From the NCBI GenBank assembly GCA_025786725.1, contig JAHLTZ010000007.1, forward strand, positions 372,001 through 436,000: a DNA stretch of 64,000 nucleotides, given 5' to 3'. Positions 1 through 12,587 of the stretch are shown piece after piece. The translations under genes were made by a program, and so were the position numbers. Below the pieces are notes generated by a model, which was not told the origin of the DNA, did not search any database, and worked only from the letters and a program-made list of their open reading frames with translations. Each line of letters opens with the position of its first letter. The stretch's first letter is position 1. This DNA comes from Syncephalis fuscata (taxonomy: Eukaryota; Zoopagomycota; Zoopagomycetes; Zoopagales; Piptocephalidaceae).

Positions 1-83
1 TAATAATTATATTTTATGACACACTTTTAAAAAGCTGTACAGTATGAATATTATTTATATATAATTAAATAGTGATCCACCAA

Positions 84-593
84 GAGAGAAAGAAGGATGG
101 CGTCCAGCAAGATTACAAACAGCTGACAAAATGCCACTTATTGTATTCGGCGATGCAGTGTTTGACAAGCAGAACAATGTATACAAGGGCCATCGATCTG
201 CTGTTGTCAACAAGTGCTGGCAAATGTTGAAACAATGAGAGCGTCGTGGAGATCTTGTTGCCATTAAAATTAATGAATATCTTTCTTCTCAGGTAAGTAT
301 TTAATGTAATCATTATTTTATTTAACAATGTAACAATTTAATAGATTTGGCATGTCTGTAAGGAAAAAAGTCTAATAGAAAAGATTGTTGTAAATGGTCA
401 TACCCACCACACCACCTTAGTTTACCAAAGCTGCCAGGTAGTGTGGAATCGGGATGTCATGGCAAGCAAAAATCTTTTTATATCATCGAATCAATCTGGG
501 ATGGAAATGGCAGACCAGCTGAGTTTGCCAGACCATCTCAGGGCAGTACAATTATCGCAGAGAACGCGGGTTCGTCTCAATGAGACTTTTTAG
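84..593 (+). pseudogene. Fanzor-like (eukaryotic TnpB homologue) relic 1, C-terminal part
   Basis: The plus strand encodes the C-terminal half of a Fanzor/TnpB-type RNA-guided nuclease. A segment beginning MPLIVFGDAVF (from 131) is followed by a KG motif and then INEYLSSQ. A 52-nt intron (293-344, GTAAGT...TAG) comes next, then a zinc-ribbon remnant and the RuvC-III block WNRDVMASKN. It is decayed. There is an in-frame TGA at 236-238, the first zinc-ribbon CxxC reads WHVC, and one of the second pair of cysteines is missing (SCQVVWNRD). The N-terminal half would lie left of the window edge or is lost. The family is recognised from motif order (FGDA, KG, (D/N)EY.(T/S)S, Cys pairs, NRD). Loss of cysteines and the stop make activity very unlikely. 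Confidence 0.75.
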
Positions 594-639
594 ATATTGA
601 AAGTAAGTTTTATTAAAATGTTTAAAATAGCAACTACTA

Positions 640-850
640 ATACAATGTTCTATTACATTTAATTGTATTTTATGCAAATGATAATGTTATTACATTATAC
701 TAATGTTTATTGTGAATGATGATATTACATTAATGTTTATTATGAATGATGATATTACATTAATATTTATTGTAAATGATCATTTAAACACAAATTAATT
801 AATCAAATCACTACAATTGATTGCGTAAAATGATTTGCTGCTTTGAGAAT
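640..850. repeat. AT-rich repeat shared with 15720-15860
   Basis: This segment and 15720-15860 share an ordered set of words in the same orientation: a TATTTTATG(C/G)AAATGATAATG start, several ATTACATTAATRTTTATT blocks, and an end reading CTACAATTGATTGCGTAAAA. Inside this copy the block TGATGATATTACATTAATGTT is itself tandemly repeated. Both copies sit next to a Fanzor relic, so this is probably a subterminal piece of the same transposon family. However, the Fanzor reading frame has the opposite orientation relative to the repeat at the two loci. I see nothing else in this stretch. Confidence 0.6.
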
Positions 851-1008
851 TAGTGTAAATAGCCTAGTAGAAATGATTGTTTGATTATTTGCCGACAACA
901 CCCGACTCGTAGTTCATCCTTTTTATTCTTTTGTTGATCTTTAAATTGACTAGCTGTCTTGCTGGTACCACTGCTACTACTACTGCTGTCGTCGTTGTTA
1001 CCGCCACT

Positions 1009-1312
1009 ATGGTTCTTCCACGGGTATTCTCTACTTTCAACGTCGCCGGATTCTCATCGGCTCGCACTCCTCAGTGGTAAGATGACTACAAGTACTTGGA
1101 TTCAATAGAATAACCGCGTTTCTTTTACTTTTACATTATTGCATCTTATATCATTTATATAATATAGGTTCCCAGTACTTGCTCGCTATGGTATAGCAGC
1201 CGGTGTTGGCTTGACCTTCTTCATTACTGACGTGCCTATTGTACGTCGCGATGTCTTTGCTCATCTTCCCGTCGTACGTGATATTTATCCTGTGCCCAAG
1301 GAAGAAGAGTAA
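1009..1312 (+). CDS. QCR10: Cytochrome b-c1 complex subunit 10-like protein (QCR10)
   Basis: Two exons, 1009-1076 and 1168-1312, with a 91-nt intron (GTAAGA...TAG), give a 70-residue protein. It has a short matrix-side start (MVLPRVFSTF), an SSARTPQWF segment, and one hydrophobic span (GIAAGVGLTFFI). After the span come DVPIVRRDVFAHLPVVRDIYP and an acidic end. The size, the single membrane span and the VP.VR.DV..(L/I)PV motif after it match fungal QCR10, a small accessory subunit of respiratory complex III in the mitochondrial inner membrane. The start is the first ATG that keeps the frame into exon 2. The protein is tiny, so the family call rests on the VP.VR.D block, but no better candidate is apparent. 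Confidence 0.72.
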
Positions 1313-1451
1313 TATAGATAGCCGATACTCATCTCGTTATCAATAAACTCTGACGCTATTCCAGATGAACATAAACTAATTAATAATACAGTATAATACA
1401 ATACAATACAATATACACATATAGTAGATAATCATTGCTTTATTGCTGCAA

Positions 1452-3145
1452 CTACCACGCATCTTCTCCTACTTCAATGTGGATGCCAGCTCGACGCAAA
1501 CGATCCACCAATGGTGTGCCAAATGCAGAGGCTGGTGTCAATACACCGCCATTATGGCCTGGTAGTTTATGACGATTCTCTATCATGGCCAGTGCAGCCT
1601 CAGAGATCATTTTAACTGATCCGTTAAAGCGTGGATCAATTCGATCCGATAAAATAGCCTTGACGGTCTTGGGAATCTTCTCCTTATCACTGCTCTATAT
1701 GAACTGTATTAGTATTATTTATAGCGCTACTATAGAGTGTACCTACTCTTTCATAGGCTACACGGCCTACAAACTTCATGGTCCAGCTGCCGCCTTCAAG
1801 TTTCTTTGGTGCAGGTTGACCGGCCCATCGTGGCCAGACCAATCGCATAAACCAGCGGAAGGGTGGAAATAGAAGGCACGAGCTGAATCCTACTTCGGTG
1901 GCCGTGTAATAAAAGGCCGTAAAACGATTGGAGTAGGTGCGAGTTTCACTAATGTAATAAAAGTTAAAATGGTTTTTGCGTGGTGGTGCTTTGGTAATAA
2001 TATGTCCATCATACTTACGTATAAGTGAATTTCTCACCGTATTTGTATTCTTTTATTTGATTACTACGCCGGACAATTTGCTCGTTATTCGAAGAGCCGA
2101 GATAATAGCCTTGGGCTCCTTCAAAGTCGTTGTCATAGTAGATAGGCAAGAAGAAGTCGCGTATATTGGCTGGGCGTGGACCTGTAGTGTGGACGTCAAT
2201 AGCTGTACTACTTATAATAGTGGCAACTTACCATGACCGGTGGATAAATAGTATGGATCAAGCATTTGGCGAAGTGTAGCAAAGAATGACTTGGCAGCAT
2301 GTAGAATTGAATAGACTGAACCGCGCGATAATAACTCTTTTTTAGTAAATACCGTTCCCTTGATACGTTTTGTTTCTCGATGATACTTGTGACGTATATG
2401 TTTGGTAAGTCTATCGTTACAAGAATAAGCGCTACAGACAGGGTATATGGCTATGACTTACAAATAGGCACCCAGGTCGGCTGGCATCGAATAGAAACCG
2501 CAAGCTGGTACGATCATTGTATTGTTTTCGCGAGCTTTTGCATGGAATGCATCAATAATTTTACGTGTAAATACATTCTCGCTTGATAGATCGACATAAT
2601 CGGTCTTTTCGTTAACACATGCCTTGACCATATCAATGCCCAGTTGGCCATAAGGACCAGTGGCATTGATAATAAGGCGAGTCTTTCCAGCAAGTGTGCT
2701 TAGAGTGTTAAAGTGACGAGTATCGGCCACAATAACACCAATGGCCTATTATACTCAGTGATTAGTATCCATGTGTTTAAAATGCATGTCTATTACCTTA
2801 AATAGAGGCTCAATTGCCAAGATTTCGTCGCGTATACGAACTAGTTTGTCGGAATTACGACCGGCAATAGCCCATCTAATTGCCTATGCAAGTTAATAAA
2901 TAGTGCAATATTATAGCTGTTGACTTACCTTTGGCGCATTGTTTGCCAAATAAATACAAATCATATGACCCATATAGCCCGAGGCACCAAATACTAATAG
3001 AAGTATAAGTACAGTGTAGTGTATTGCTGGTAAGCCTACCTATAAGATCGAATTCACGGTCATCATGATTACGGCGCGCAATAGCGTCGTCAACATCGTT
3101 GACAATCGAGGAGAAAAGAGAGCGTTCACCGCTATCGTTGGTCAT
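1452..3145 (-). CDS. Saccharopine dehydrogenase-like oxidoreductase (SCCPDH family)
   Basis: This minus-strand gene begins at ATG 3145 (MTNDSGERSLFSS) and has several short introns. After about 35 residues comes a Rossmann dinucleotide site split by an intron (DLI | VFGASGYMG). Next are AIAGRNSDKL, then VIVADTRHFNTLSTLAGKTRLIINATGPYGQLG, and DYVDLSSENVFTRKI. The combination GASGYMG, AGR, (N/C)..GPY...G and DY.DL is characteristic of the SCCPDH/YNR trans-acting enoyl-reductase-like branch and not of true lysine-biosynthetic saccharopine dehydrogenase. The gene ends at a TAG after HIEVGEDAW (1452-1454). These proteins usually associate with membranes or lipid droplets, and substrates are largely unknown. 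Exon junctions in the C-terminal third were not all resolved. Confidence 0.8.
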
Positions 3146-3919
3146 GGTTACTGGTTGCTGCCTACAATCAAGAGTAAAATAAAGGAAAGTGAGAAATGGA
3201 TAGACACAATGGCGGCGATGACGATACAATAATAGCGCTTTAATTTATTGCCATAAATGTTTACGTCATTCTATGTAGTTATGATTGGCTCGAATTTGCT
3301 TGTACATAAATATATATATATACGTTTGTTCGTTTATATACTTATAAAGTATCTAATTATAAATAAAGCTTTATTGCCATGTAATAATTTTGTTATAAAG
3401 CTATTTAATTTTGAAATATACTTGTTTAAAGTGCCATTTGCTTCGATAAGTAAACAAAAGCTATTTATTATAACAAAGTTTTAACTAATTTAAGCGGAGC
3501 TAATAATTGGTTTAGCTTTGTAACATATTTTGCAATTCAGCGAATGGGATGCTATTCAAGTAATCATCGGCAATAAAGATCCCTTTTTTCGCTCTAAACT
3601 AATTATCGGGAATGGAAAAATGGAATTAAAAATAATGGGTCCATGTAGCCAAAGGCCAATGGACCCACGATGCAACGAACTAGGTTGTTAAACGGATATA
3701 GCGGTATAAAAATGCCGAAACAGGTTATAGTTAGTAGCTCAAATAAATAAATAAGTAAAGTTCTTATTGGAATGGCTGTAATTTAAATGTATAAATACAG
3801 CTTCATTAAAATAAATTGGGAATATTGAATTATTCTCACCACTTCTAATCAGTACCTGATCTTGCTTTTACTGTTTTATCAAGATTATTTGTCCAACTGA
3901 TAGTATTATCAAGTCAGCT
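3146..3919. other. Intergenic region between divergent promoters
   Basis: AT-rich spacer between the divergently transcribed SCCPDH-like gene (-) and the epoxide hydrolase (+). I see no convincing coding frame; the small open frames are low-complexity AT translation. It presumably holds both promoters, but I cannot name individual sites. Confidence 0.5.
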
Positions 3920-5431
3920 ATGAGTTCTTCATCAGCACCAGTTGTCGATCCTGCTCCCGAGGAGTTCAACCACTGTTTTGCAACTTTAAACGGTGTTAAA
4001 CACCGTAAGTCGACCTGATATTCAATACATGTAATTGATTCTTAGCTGCCAATAGACTACATTGATGAAGGTAGCGCCAATGCCACACCACTTATTCTAT
4101 TCCATGGCTTCCCTGATGTAAGCTCTAATAAAACCACAAATGCATTTATTAATACTATATATCAACACTAGTTATGGTACGGATGGAGACATCAAATTAA
4201 GTTTTTGAAAAGCCATGGATATCGTGTTATTGTACCGTCAGCGCGTGGTTATAACCAGACAGTAAGCTAGATAGTTGAATATACATGCGCTATTATAACA
4301 AGCAGTAGGACCCAGGCACTAAATTAGAAGATTTCAGTTTGCGCAAAGTTGGCAGCGACGGTATGGATCTGTTGACGCATCTAGGCATCCAGCGTGCTAT
4401 TGTTCTTGGACACGACTGGCAAGTGGACTAAATACCTAAAAATGAGCTTATTAACTGGTTTATAGGGGTGGTGCGGTAGCCTGGAGAGTCGTCAAACATC
4501 ATCCGGAACGTGTGATGGCTGTGGCATCTGTTTGCACGCCTTATATGCCACCGTCCTCCGAGTTTGTTGACCTTGAAGGCATTGTAAAAAAACTACCCAA
4601 TTTCCACTATCAAGTAAGTTTGGTATACTGCTATGTAAAAAGCATTACTGATGGCTTGCACTCTGCAGCTTTATTTGAATGATGAGAAATGCATTGCCGA
4701 ATTAGATGCCGAAGTAAGTGTATTTATCTATTGGTGTAACGCCTATTCACTTATACGCCCATCCATAATCTAGCCTGAGCGATTTCTCCGTACTCTCTAC
4801 CGTCGATGGAACGAGTCAGGTGGTGGCTTTAAAGCCTGGTGGGATAAAAAAGAGCTTCCTCCCGCAACACTGATGTCAGAAGAGGTAGATACTAATTATT
4901 CATGTATTTATCGATATGCACTAATAATATGTTGATAGGCACTCCAATACTATGTTGATAACTTCCGTCAGTCTGGCTTCCGTGGACCTACTTCGTGGTA
5001 CCGCACGCAAAGGATTAACTATGATGAAGACCGTGGTAAGTGTATTTTAAATTGATCTACTGGCATTTTACTCATGTTTCGTGAAGGCCTAGACTTACCT
5101 ATTGCTCATCCATCATTAATGGTAAATATAGCTGCTAAAGTGGTTGAATATTAAAAACCAATTTATTAACAAAATGATACAGTTGGTTCCTACACACGAC
5201 TTTGCACTTCCACCATCGATGTCGGCTAACATGCCTGTCCTTTTCCGTGACCTTACAATGAAGGTAAGATTGGAATATCCGTTACTATGATAGTTATTAA
5301 TAGGTGTACAGAACATCGAAAATGCTGGCCATTGGGTTCTCATGGAACAAAAGGACATAGTTAACGCCGAATTGCTTGCTTTTATCCAACGAGTAGTCAG
5401 CGAGGGAGATAGCTGGCGTTCTAGAATTTAA
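3920..5431 (+). CDS. Soluble epoxide hydrolase (alpha/beta-hydrolase)
   Basis: Multi-exon gene starting at MSSSSAPVVDPAPEEF. The order of motifs is that of microsomal/soluble epoxide hydrolases: HYIDEG, then the oxyanion HGFP (LILFHGFPDLWYGWRHQI), then the nucleophile elbow GHDWGGAVAW with Asp as nucleophile. A cap region follows with Tyr-rich segments (YYVDNFRQSGFRGPTSWYR), and the catalytic His lies in NIENAGHWVLMEQ. The product hydrolyses epoxides to vicinal diols, probably in the cytosol. The first intron is best closed at CCAATAG, because that 3' site gives KHHYIDEG in frame; the earlier TTAG does not. About eight introns of 45-70 nt interrupt the frame. All catalytic residues are present and no frame break was seen. 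Confidence 0.93.
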
Positions 5432-5596
5432 TAAATAAATTATTTGCTGCACGATAACCAGTTGTAAAGGCGGCTGAGGACTATAGCTGTGTGTAACATT
5501 AGTTAAAACTCAAAGGCGTTGGTGCTGCCACATCATGACTTTTTCCGACTTATTCTTTTTAGCAAACAACATGCCGCCTACAACCGATATCAAGAT

Positions 5597-8500
5597 ATGA
5601 AGCTATTGAATGAAGCCAGCGCTAAGCTCGGCAAACTGCAAGAGTCGACTCTGGTATTCTATCTCAATGGTACACGAGTCGAGCTGCAGAGTCCAGACCC
5701 AGATATCACTTTATTGGAATATCTGCGTCATATTGGTTTGCGTGGAACTAAGCTAGGCTGTGGTGAAGGCCGCTGTGGTAAGTATTCGTGAAAGTTCAAT
5801 AAAATAGTATAGTTTATTATCATTATCGTCACCATCGTTGTATATTTAGGTGCGTGCACTGTAATGATATCGGCATATGATACCAATGTAAATACTACAA
5901 GGTTGGTAGCATCATTTAATAAATATTGTCTTTTGACACTGCGGCTAGACATATTGCTGTTAATTCCTGTTTATTACCAATTTGTGCCCTTGATGGAAAC
6001 ATGTGGTAACTGTTGAAGGTGTTGGTAGTTCCGAGCATCCCCATCCTATACAGGAACGAATGGCTCGTATGCATGCGACACAATGTGGATTCTGTACACC
6101 TGGCATGGTGCTATCGCTATATTCACTACTAAGAAATAATCCAAGTCCAAGTGAACGTGAGATTGAGGATGCATTTGATGGCAAGTGTTTTATTTGCAAG
6201 TGTTGTAAATTTTATTAGTACTGACTATAGCAAAAAGGTAATCTATGTCGTTGTACTGGATACCGTTCAATCTTGGACGCAGCCAAGACAGTAAGTGGCT
6301 TGTGTATGTATCGGTAATTTTTATTTACTCATGTAATTATAGTTTGCAGTGGTCGATAATGACGCTAAAAAGGTACAAGTATTATACCACTAGTTAGAGT
6401 ATTATTCTAAATAGCTGTTGATAGATACGTGGCTGTGGAATAGCCAATTGCTGCATGCTCCAGAATAGTGCCGATGACATTGTGGAATTAACTGGCATTG
6501 CCAAACTTGATCTGAAAGAATATAACGCCAGTCAAGAAATTATATTCCCACCGGGCCTTGTGCATCATCTAAAAGACAGCAATAATAACGGATCATTGCG
6601 TCGGTTAGAGTTTGTTGGCAAGAAAACGACATGGTATCGGCCATCATCCCTTGAAGAGTTGTTAAAGTTAAAGGTAAATGGCACAGTTAAGTTGTTAATT
6701 AATTAATTAACAAATGGCAATTATAAGACATCGCATCCTGAAGCAACACTGATTGCTGGTGGTACAAAATTGGAAGTTAAACGGCAGACTGCATTCAAAG
6801 TATACCCGATACTTATTCAAATTGATGGTATAAGCGAACTTAACCAAACTATTGACAATGGTAAATATTCATTAGTTGATTGGTTATAATAACAACAGTT
6901 TAATAATGTAATATATGATATTTAGATAATGGTGTTGAAATTGGAGCCAATAAAACACTGGCTGAGTTACAAAGCATTTTAATTAATATTAAAGCCAAGC
7001 ACTCGGTATGTAACATTTCATTAACAACACCACTACTTATATAAGGGATAATATAGCCCCAAAGCACCGAATCGTATAATGCTATTCTGGAAACATTAAA
7101 GTGGACGGCCAACAATCAAATTCGTAACGTGGGCACGATAGGTGGCAACATTGCAAACATGTCATCATCATCTAGTTTGTTACCAGTATTGGCAGCTGTT
7201 GGTGGCACAGTAACAACAATATCAGTGGATGGCAAGAAAGAAAAGGTCAATGTCATGGATATTGTTAACAGTGGCAAAGTATCGTGTTTATCAAATGACA
7301 TTATTGTATCAATTCACGTGCCATTAAGTTTGGCAGGTGAACACATACGTGTGTACCGACAAGCTCAACGAAAACAAAACTCGGGCGCAATCTTAAATGC
7401 CGTTATGGGCATGAAGGTTGATAAAGCGGATGATGGTAGTGCACGTATTTTGCAATGTACTATGATCTATGGCGACATACAATCAAAGATACTAGTTGCA
7501 AAGAATGGATCGACCGCATTGGCTAATGTTACACTTGGTAATCGAAAGTCATTTGAAAACGCCGTCAGTATATTGATGGGACAGGTAAGTGATCGTAACG
7601 TTTTATACACGGTTGCTTACACATTTACAGGATCTTAATCAATTAGAGCCTGATAATACCGATTTGTTGAAATATCAACTATCGCTGGCTAATAGTTTTG
7701 TATTTCGATTCTGGAATGATATTTGCCATCATTATGGTGTACTGCCTTTAGAAGATGAAAGCAGCGTACATGAAATTTATCGTGGTTATTCCCATGGACA
7801 GCAGCAATATGAAGATACAAGGTAAAAAAACTGATAAACGATCATAAAGTGTTGCTTACCATGCCAATAGAGAGTTTAAGAGTGTTGGCAAGCCATTTGA
7901 ACATGCCAATGCTTTAATGCACTCGACTGGTGAAGCCGTGTACATTGATGACACGCCCAGCATAAGCAACGAAGTGTTTGGTGCACCTGTTTTAACAACA
8001 GTGGCACATGGCAAAATCAAAAGGTAAGAATAACTAAATTGTTTCTATGTTTTATTAACGTGATACAGCATTGATGCATCGGAGGCTTTAGCACAACCAG
8101 GCGTTGTTGATTTCATTACAAGTAAAGATGTGCCTGGCGCCAAGGTGTGGGGTGTAATGTATCCGGAAGAAGAAATATTTGTAAGCGAGCAAGTTAATTG
8201 CATTGGCCAAATAATTGGTCTTATTATAGCTGGTGATCGTAAAGTAGCGCGCAGCGCGGCACGTCTTGTCAAGGTTGAATACGAGGAACAGCCGGCAATC
8301 ATTAGTATTGAGGTATATTATAAATGGTATGAGCTAATTGAATATTAATTAAATTTTTTAGGATGCTATTGCCAAAGAATCGTTCTTTGAACATAAACCT
8401 GAAATAGCACGAGGAGATTTGGATGCTGGATTTGCAGCGGCCGATCATATATTTGAAGGTAAATAGACACAGTAAAATACAATACATGTTAATTGAAAAC

Positions 8501-10840
8501 AACAATTAGGCGAACAATCACTTGGTGGACAGGAACATTTCTACATGGGTGTGTAAATATAATGGATCGATAATGTTTGATAATTAACTTGTCGCAGAAA
8601 CACATTCTTGTATCGCAATACCGAAGGGAGAGAATGGAGAAATGGAAATAATTGGAAGTACGCAAGGTCCAAGTGATGTCCAAAGAAATGTTAGTCAAGC
8701 ACTCAATGTGCCAAAATCACGTATTGTTGTCCGTGTAAAACGGATGGGTGGCGCATTTGGAGGAAAAGAAAGTCGTGGTATTCCTAATTGTCTAGTTACC
8801 GCCGTTGCTGCTCGCAAGTTGAAACGACCTGTTCGATTCATACTTACTCGTGAAGAGGATATGGTATTGACTGGAAAGCGGCCCAATTTCTTGTGTCGCT
8901 GGAAAGTAGGCGTAACAAAAGAAGGAAAAATTACTGCTTATCAGCTAAAGGTAAGACTGAATAGAATATTGAATAATTTATTAACATTGGTATATTATTA
9001 GATCTATGCAAATAGCGGGTGTTCTGTCGATTAGTGCTTCCAATAGTGTTTATGTTTATAACACAATGCGACAACGCTTATTACTTTCCTGCTTTTCATG
9101 CTAATGGCTTTCTTTGCAAAACAAATGTGGCAAGTAATACCGCGTAAGTAATACACGCATAGTTGCTAGCTCTTGCTAATTAAGTAGTTTTCGCGGATTC
9201 GGTGGACCTGAGGGAATGTTTACTACAGAGTCAGTAATTCACGCAATTGCTGATAGACTGGCGATGCCAGTTGAACAAATTCAGGTAAAGAATTAAAAAC
9301 AGTACAAATCGTATTATATTAATGAAATTGCTGCAGGAAATAAATTTCTACAAAGAAGGCCAGCTTACACCTTATAATCAACAAATACTTGACTGGAACG
9401 TATCGCTTATGTGGCAACGAGTAAACGACTTATTTAAGGTCGATAAGCGGCGCACTCAAATCAAGGAGTTTAACGATAAATCCCGTTGGAAGAAACGAGG
9501 AATTGCTGCAGTACCAGTCAAGTAAGTAGTGTTGACATGTCAAGTGAAGTATTTAACATCATATAGATTTGGTGTAACTATTGCTCCTATGTTTCATTGC
9601 CAAGGCAGCGCACTTATCCATATACACACAGACGGATCGGTGCTATTAACACACGGTAAATTATAAAGAACTAGCTATAAGCAATTATTAAATCTACACA
9701 TTTTATTAGGTGGAGTCGAAATGGGCCAAGGATTACATACAAAGATGATCCAAATATGTGCCGAAGGCTTAGATATTCCGACGTCATCGATTTTCATTAG
9801 CGAAACAGCTACGGATAAAATCATTAATGCTGCACCTACTGCAGGTAGTATATCAAGTGATATCCTTTGCCTAGCATTAGCAGATATATCTAGCTATCTT
9901 TAACTAATAGATACATTTGAATGGTATGGCCGTTAAAGATGCGTGTGACCAGTTGCGGGCCCGTTTACAGCCGTATCGTGAACGCCAGCCTAATGCAACG
10001 TTTGCTGAGGTTTGTAGTCATAGTTTAAATATGCAACTAATTTAACAGTTGTATGTATTAGATTGCAACAATGGCCTATTCCAAACAAGTCAACCTTAGC
10101 GCTCATGGCTTTTATAAAACGCGCGAACTCGGTTTTAATAAGGAAACTGGCTATGAGCAAAGATTCTTTTATTATACGCAGGGTGTAGGCGTTAGTGAGG
10201 TCGAAGTAGATGTACTAACTGGTGACCATGTTATTGTGCGCACGGATATTATTATGGATATTGGAGATAGTCTAAACTATGCACTCGATATTGGACAAGT
10301 GTGTTACTGATACTAACAGTAAAATAATACCTAGTACTAACTAGCGCTAAAATAGATTGAAGGCGGATTTACGCAGGGTGTTGGTAGGTAACAAGTTGTT
10401 AAATAGCAGCTATTTATTTACTTGTCTACGCGTATAGGTCTACTTACTATGGAAGAAGTTAGCTTCCGATCTGATGGCTATTTGATGACCCGTAACGCCA
10501 ATACTTACAAAGTACCAGCAGCTGGAGATATACCAAGAAATCTGCAAGTCCATATACTTAAAGATGGCGTTCACAAGCATTTGGACACAGTTTACCGAAG
10601 CAAAGGCATTGGAGAGCCACCAGTGTTTATAGGAGCTTCAGTGTTTTTTGCTATTCGAGAAGCCATTAAATCAGCCAGGTATGTGTAAAATAAATAAATA
10701 GACAAACACGTGTCGTGTTAATATACATATATATATATGTGTGCTACATTTATAGACGCGATGCTGGGCAAACAGAGCCATTTACACTAACTTCTCCAGC
10801 GACTGCGCAACGAATTCAATTGATGTGTGCTCATAAATAA
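5597..10840 (+). CDS. Xanthine dehydrogenase (molybdopterin oxidoreductase)
   Basis: Large multi-exon gene of about 1,330 residues. It opens with a plant-type 2Fe-2S domain (CGEGRCGACTVM), then the second 2Fe-2S domain ([10 protein letters not shown] ... [15 protein letters not shown]). A FAD domain follows ([26 protein letters not shown]), then the molybdenum domain with [34 protein letters not shown] and KGIGEPPVF. The Arg in FRGFGG, the Glu in GVEMGQG and the catalytic Glu in GIGEPP favour xanthine dehydrogenase over aldehyde oxidase, so it should oxidise hypoxanthine and xanthine to urate in purine breakdown. One frame break lies near 9030 (GTCGATTAG): adding one T gives SVDL and restores a perfect match through DNAYYFPAF. 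This is probably an assembly undercall. The first in-frame ATG is 5597. Confidence 0.95.
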
Positions 10841-11035
10841 GATTACACATCAAAGTGAAAGGCGCGCAGCTAAATAACGAGATGTCAAATTGATGCTACT
10901 ATGCCATGGTTATTTTTGTTACATAAATAATAAATCATAATAGCCAGAATATAATTCAACTAAACGTTTATTTTAATTCTCCACTCTCTCAATGGTATTA
11001 ATGTCAATACTATGTAGCAATATAAACAATGTTAA

Positions 11036-12109
11036 CTACTCGTCGTATCCACCTCGGCGAATGCTGCCATGGACGCGTCCTTGCAAATCCATATTCTCCT
11101 TTCCGACCAACTCTTCGTGTACCTTCTCGATAGATTTAAAGTATTTGACTGTCTTGACATGCAGCTCAGCCGTAGCGTCTTCATCGCAAACAACAACGGC
11201 GCTAGGATGTGTTTGGATGGCCGACACGGTCCACATGTGATTCACGCCCTCTTCGATACATTTGGCCAAAGCAATTGACTTGTGTTGACCTGTAATGATA
11301 ACGGCCACCTCTCGTGAGTCCATAACGGTACCCACACCGACAGTCAAGGCCAGTTTGGGCACCTTGCTGATATCGCCGCCAAAGAATCGAGCATTGGCCA
11401 GAATAGTTTCATAGGCCAATGTCTTTGGGCGGGTACGGGAGCTGAGTGAGGATCCTGGCTCGTTAAACGCAATATGTCCGTCTGGTCCAATACCTATTCG
11501 TGAGGTTGAAATAATATTAGTTAAATGATCAGTTGCCAGTAGAAGGCTGGGATGTGTCTTTGGTTTTACATACCACCAAGGAATAGCTCGATGCCACCAA
11601 CTGCTTTGATTTTCTCTTCAAATTGTTGGCATTCTTGGTTAAGGTCCTTGGCATTACCGTCGAGAATATTGACCTGGGAAGGGGGGATGTCAACATGGCG
11701 GAATAGATGGTTCCACATGAACGAATGGTAACTTTCGGGATGATCTCTAGATAAATAAAAGTGTTAACGTAAGCTAGTGCAGATTAATCCATTGTTAGCA
11801 ACTTACTGAGGTAGACCCACATACTCGTCCATGTTGAAGGTAATGACGTGCTTGAAGCTTATGGTGCCTTCTCGATGATACTCCACCAGCTTACGGTAGA
11901 CGGGCATTGGCGAGGAGCCAGTGGGCAGGCCCAGGACAAAAGGCCGTTCTGCCGTTGGATTAAACTGATTAATACGATCACGAATATAGCCCGCTATAAT
12001 ATACAGTTATAACAAAAAGTTTAATTTATAATCTACAGATGGCTTATTAGTGTTAACTACCCATATAAGCGGCTACCTGGTCGGTATCATCACGAATAAT
12101 CAAACGCAT
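11036..12109 (-). CDS. Glucosamine-6-phosphate deaminase (NagB/GNPDA type)
   Basis: Minus-strand gene starting [16 protein letters not shown]. Recognisable blocks are [73 protein letters not shown], and [26 protein letters not shown]. These are the signature segments of the hexameric GlcN-6-P deaminase, which converts glucosamine-6-phosphate to fructose-6-phosphate and ammonia. The catalytic Asp/Glu/His set is visible in NMDEY and [10 protein letters not shown]. Three short introns split the frame, and the protein ends [10 protein letters not shown]. It sits 480 nt downstream of the deacetylase gene on the same strand, forming a compact GlcNAc-catabolic pair. Confidence 0.95.
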
Positions 12110-12587
12110 GGTGTAAGCAAAACGAGAATAAGGTCACAGCAAAGTTGCCACTATCGGGGATAAGAAGGAACCTAACGCAAAGACAGCGAGGGTGCAGGGA
12201 GATGGTTCTTATTATATAGAAGATTCGAATGCTACCACTCTGCTTCTGTGTATCAACGAATAAAAAATGACACCTGTTGTGTAGCTCGAATTGCTGTTCA
12301 GGTGACATCACACTAAGGGCGCGGCCTTTCTCATAATTAGGCTATGATAGCGATAAAGATGTACGTGGTACACATTGGCAATAGGTTTTTGTTTCAAGCG
12401 AGTTAATGATAATTTGTAGATGGCAACACAAATAGTTGCCCCATTTTAGACATATACGTACACACACAGAAAGAGAGATAATGAGATGGGAAAACAAATG
12501 GATAGATAGACAAATACGTAATCTAAATACATTGACTGATTCAATTGGACAATAAAACAAAACATAGATAAGATTTTTATTGATGAT

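Noticed and set aside
9001-9150. True pseudogenisation of xanthine dehydrogenase
   Set aside because: There is only one single-base break in about 1,330 codons, all cofactor and catalytic residues are intact, and the same defect type appears in essential genes nearby.
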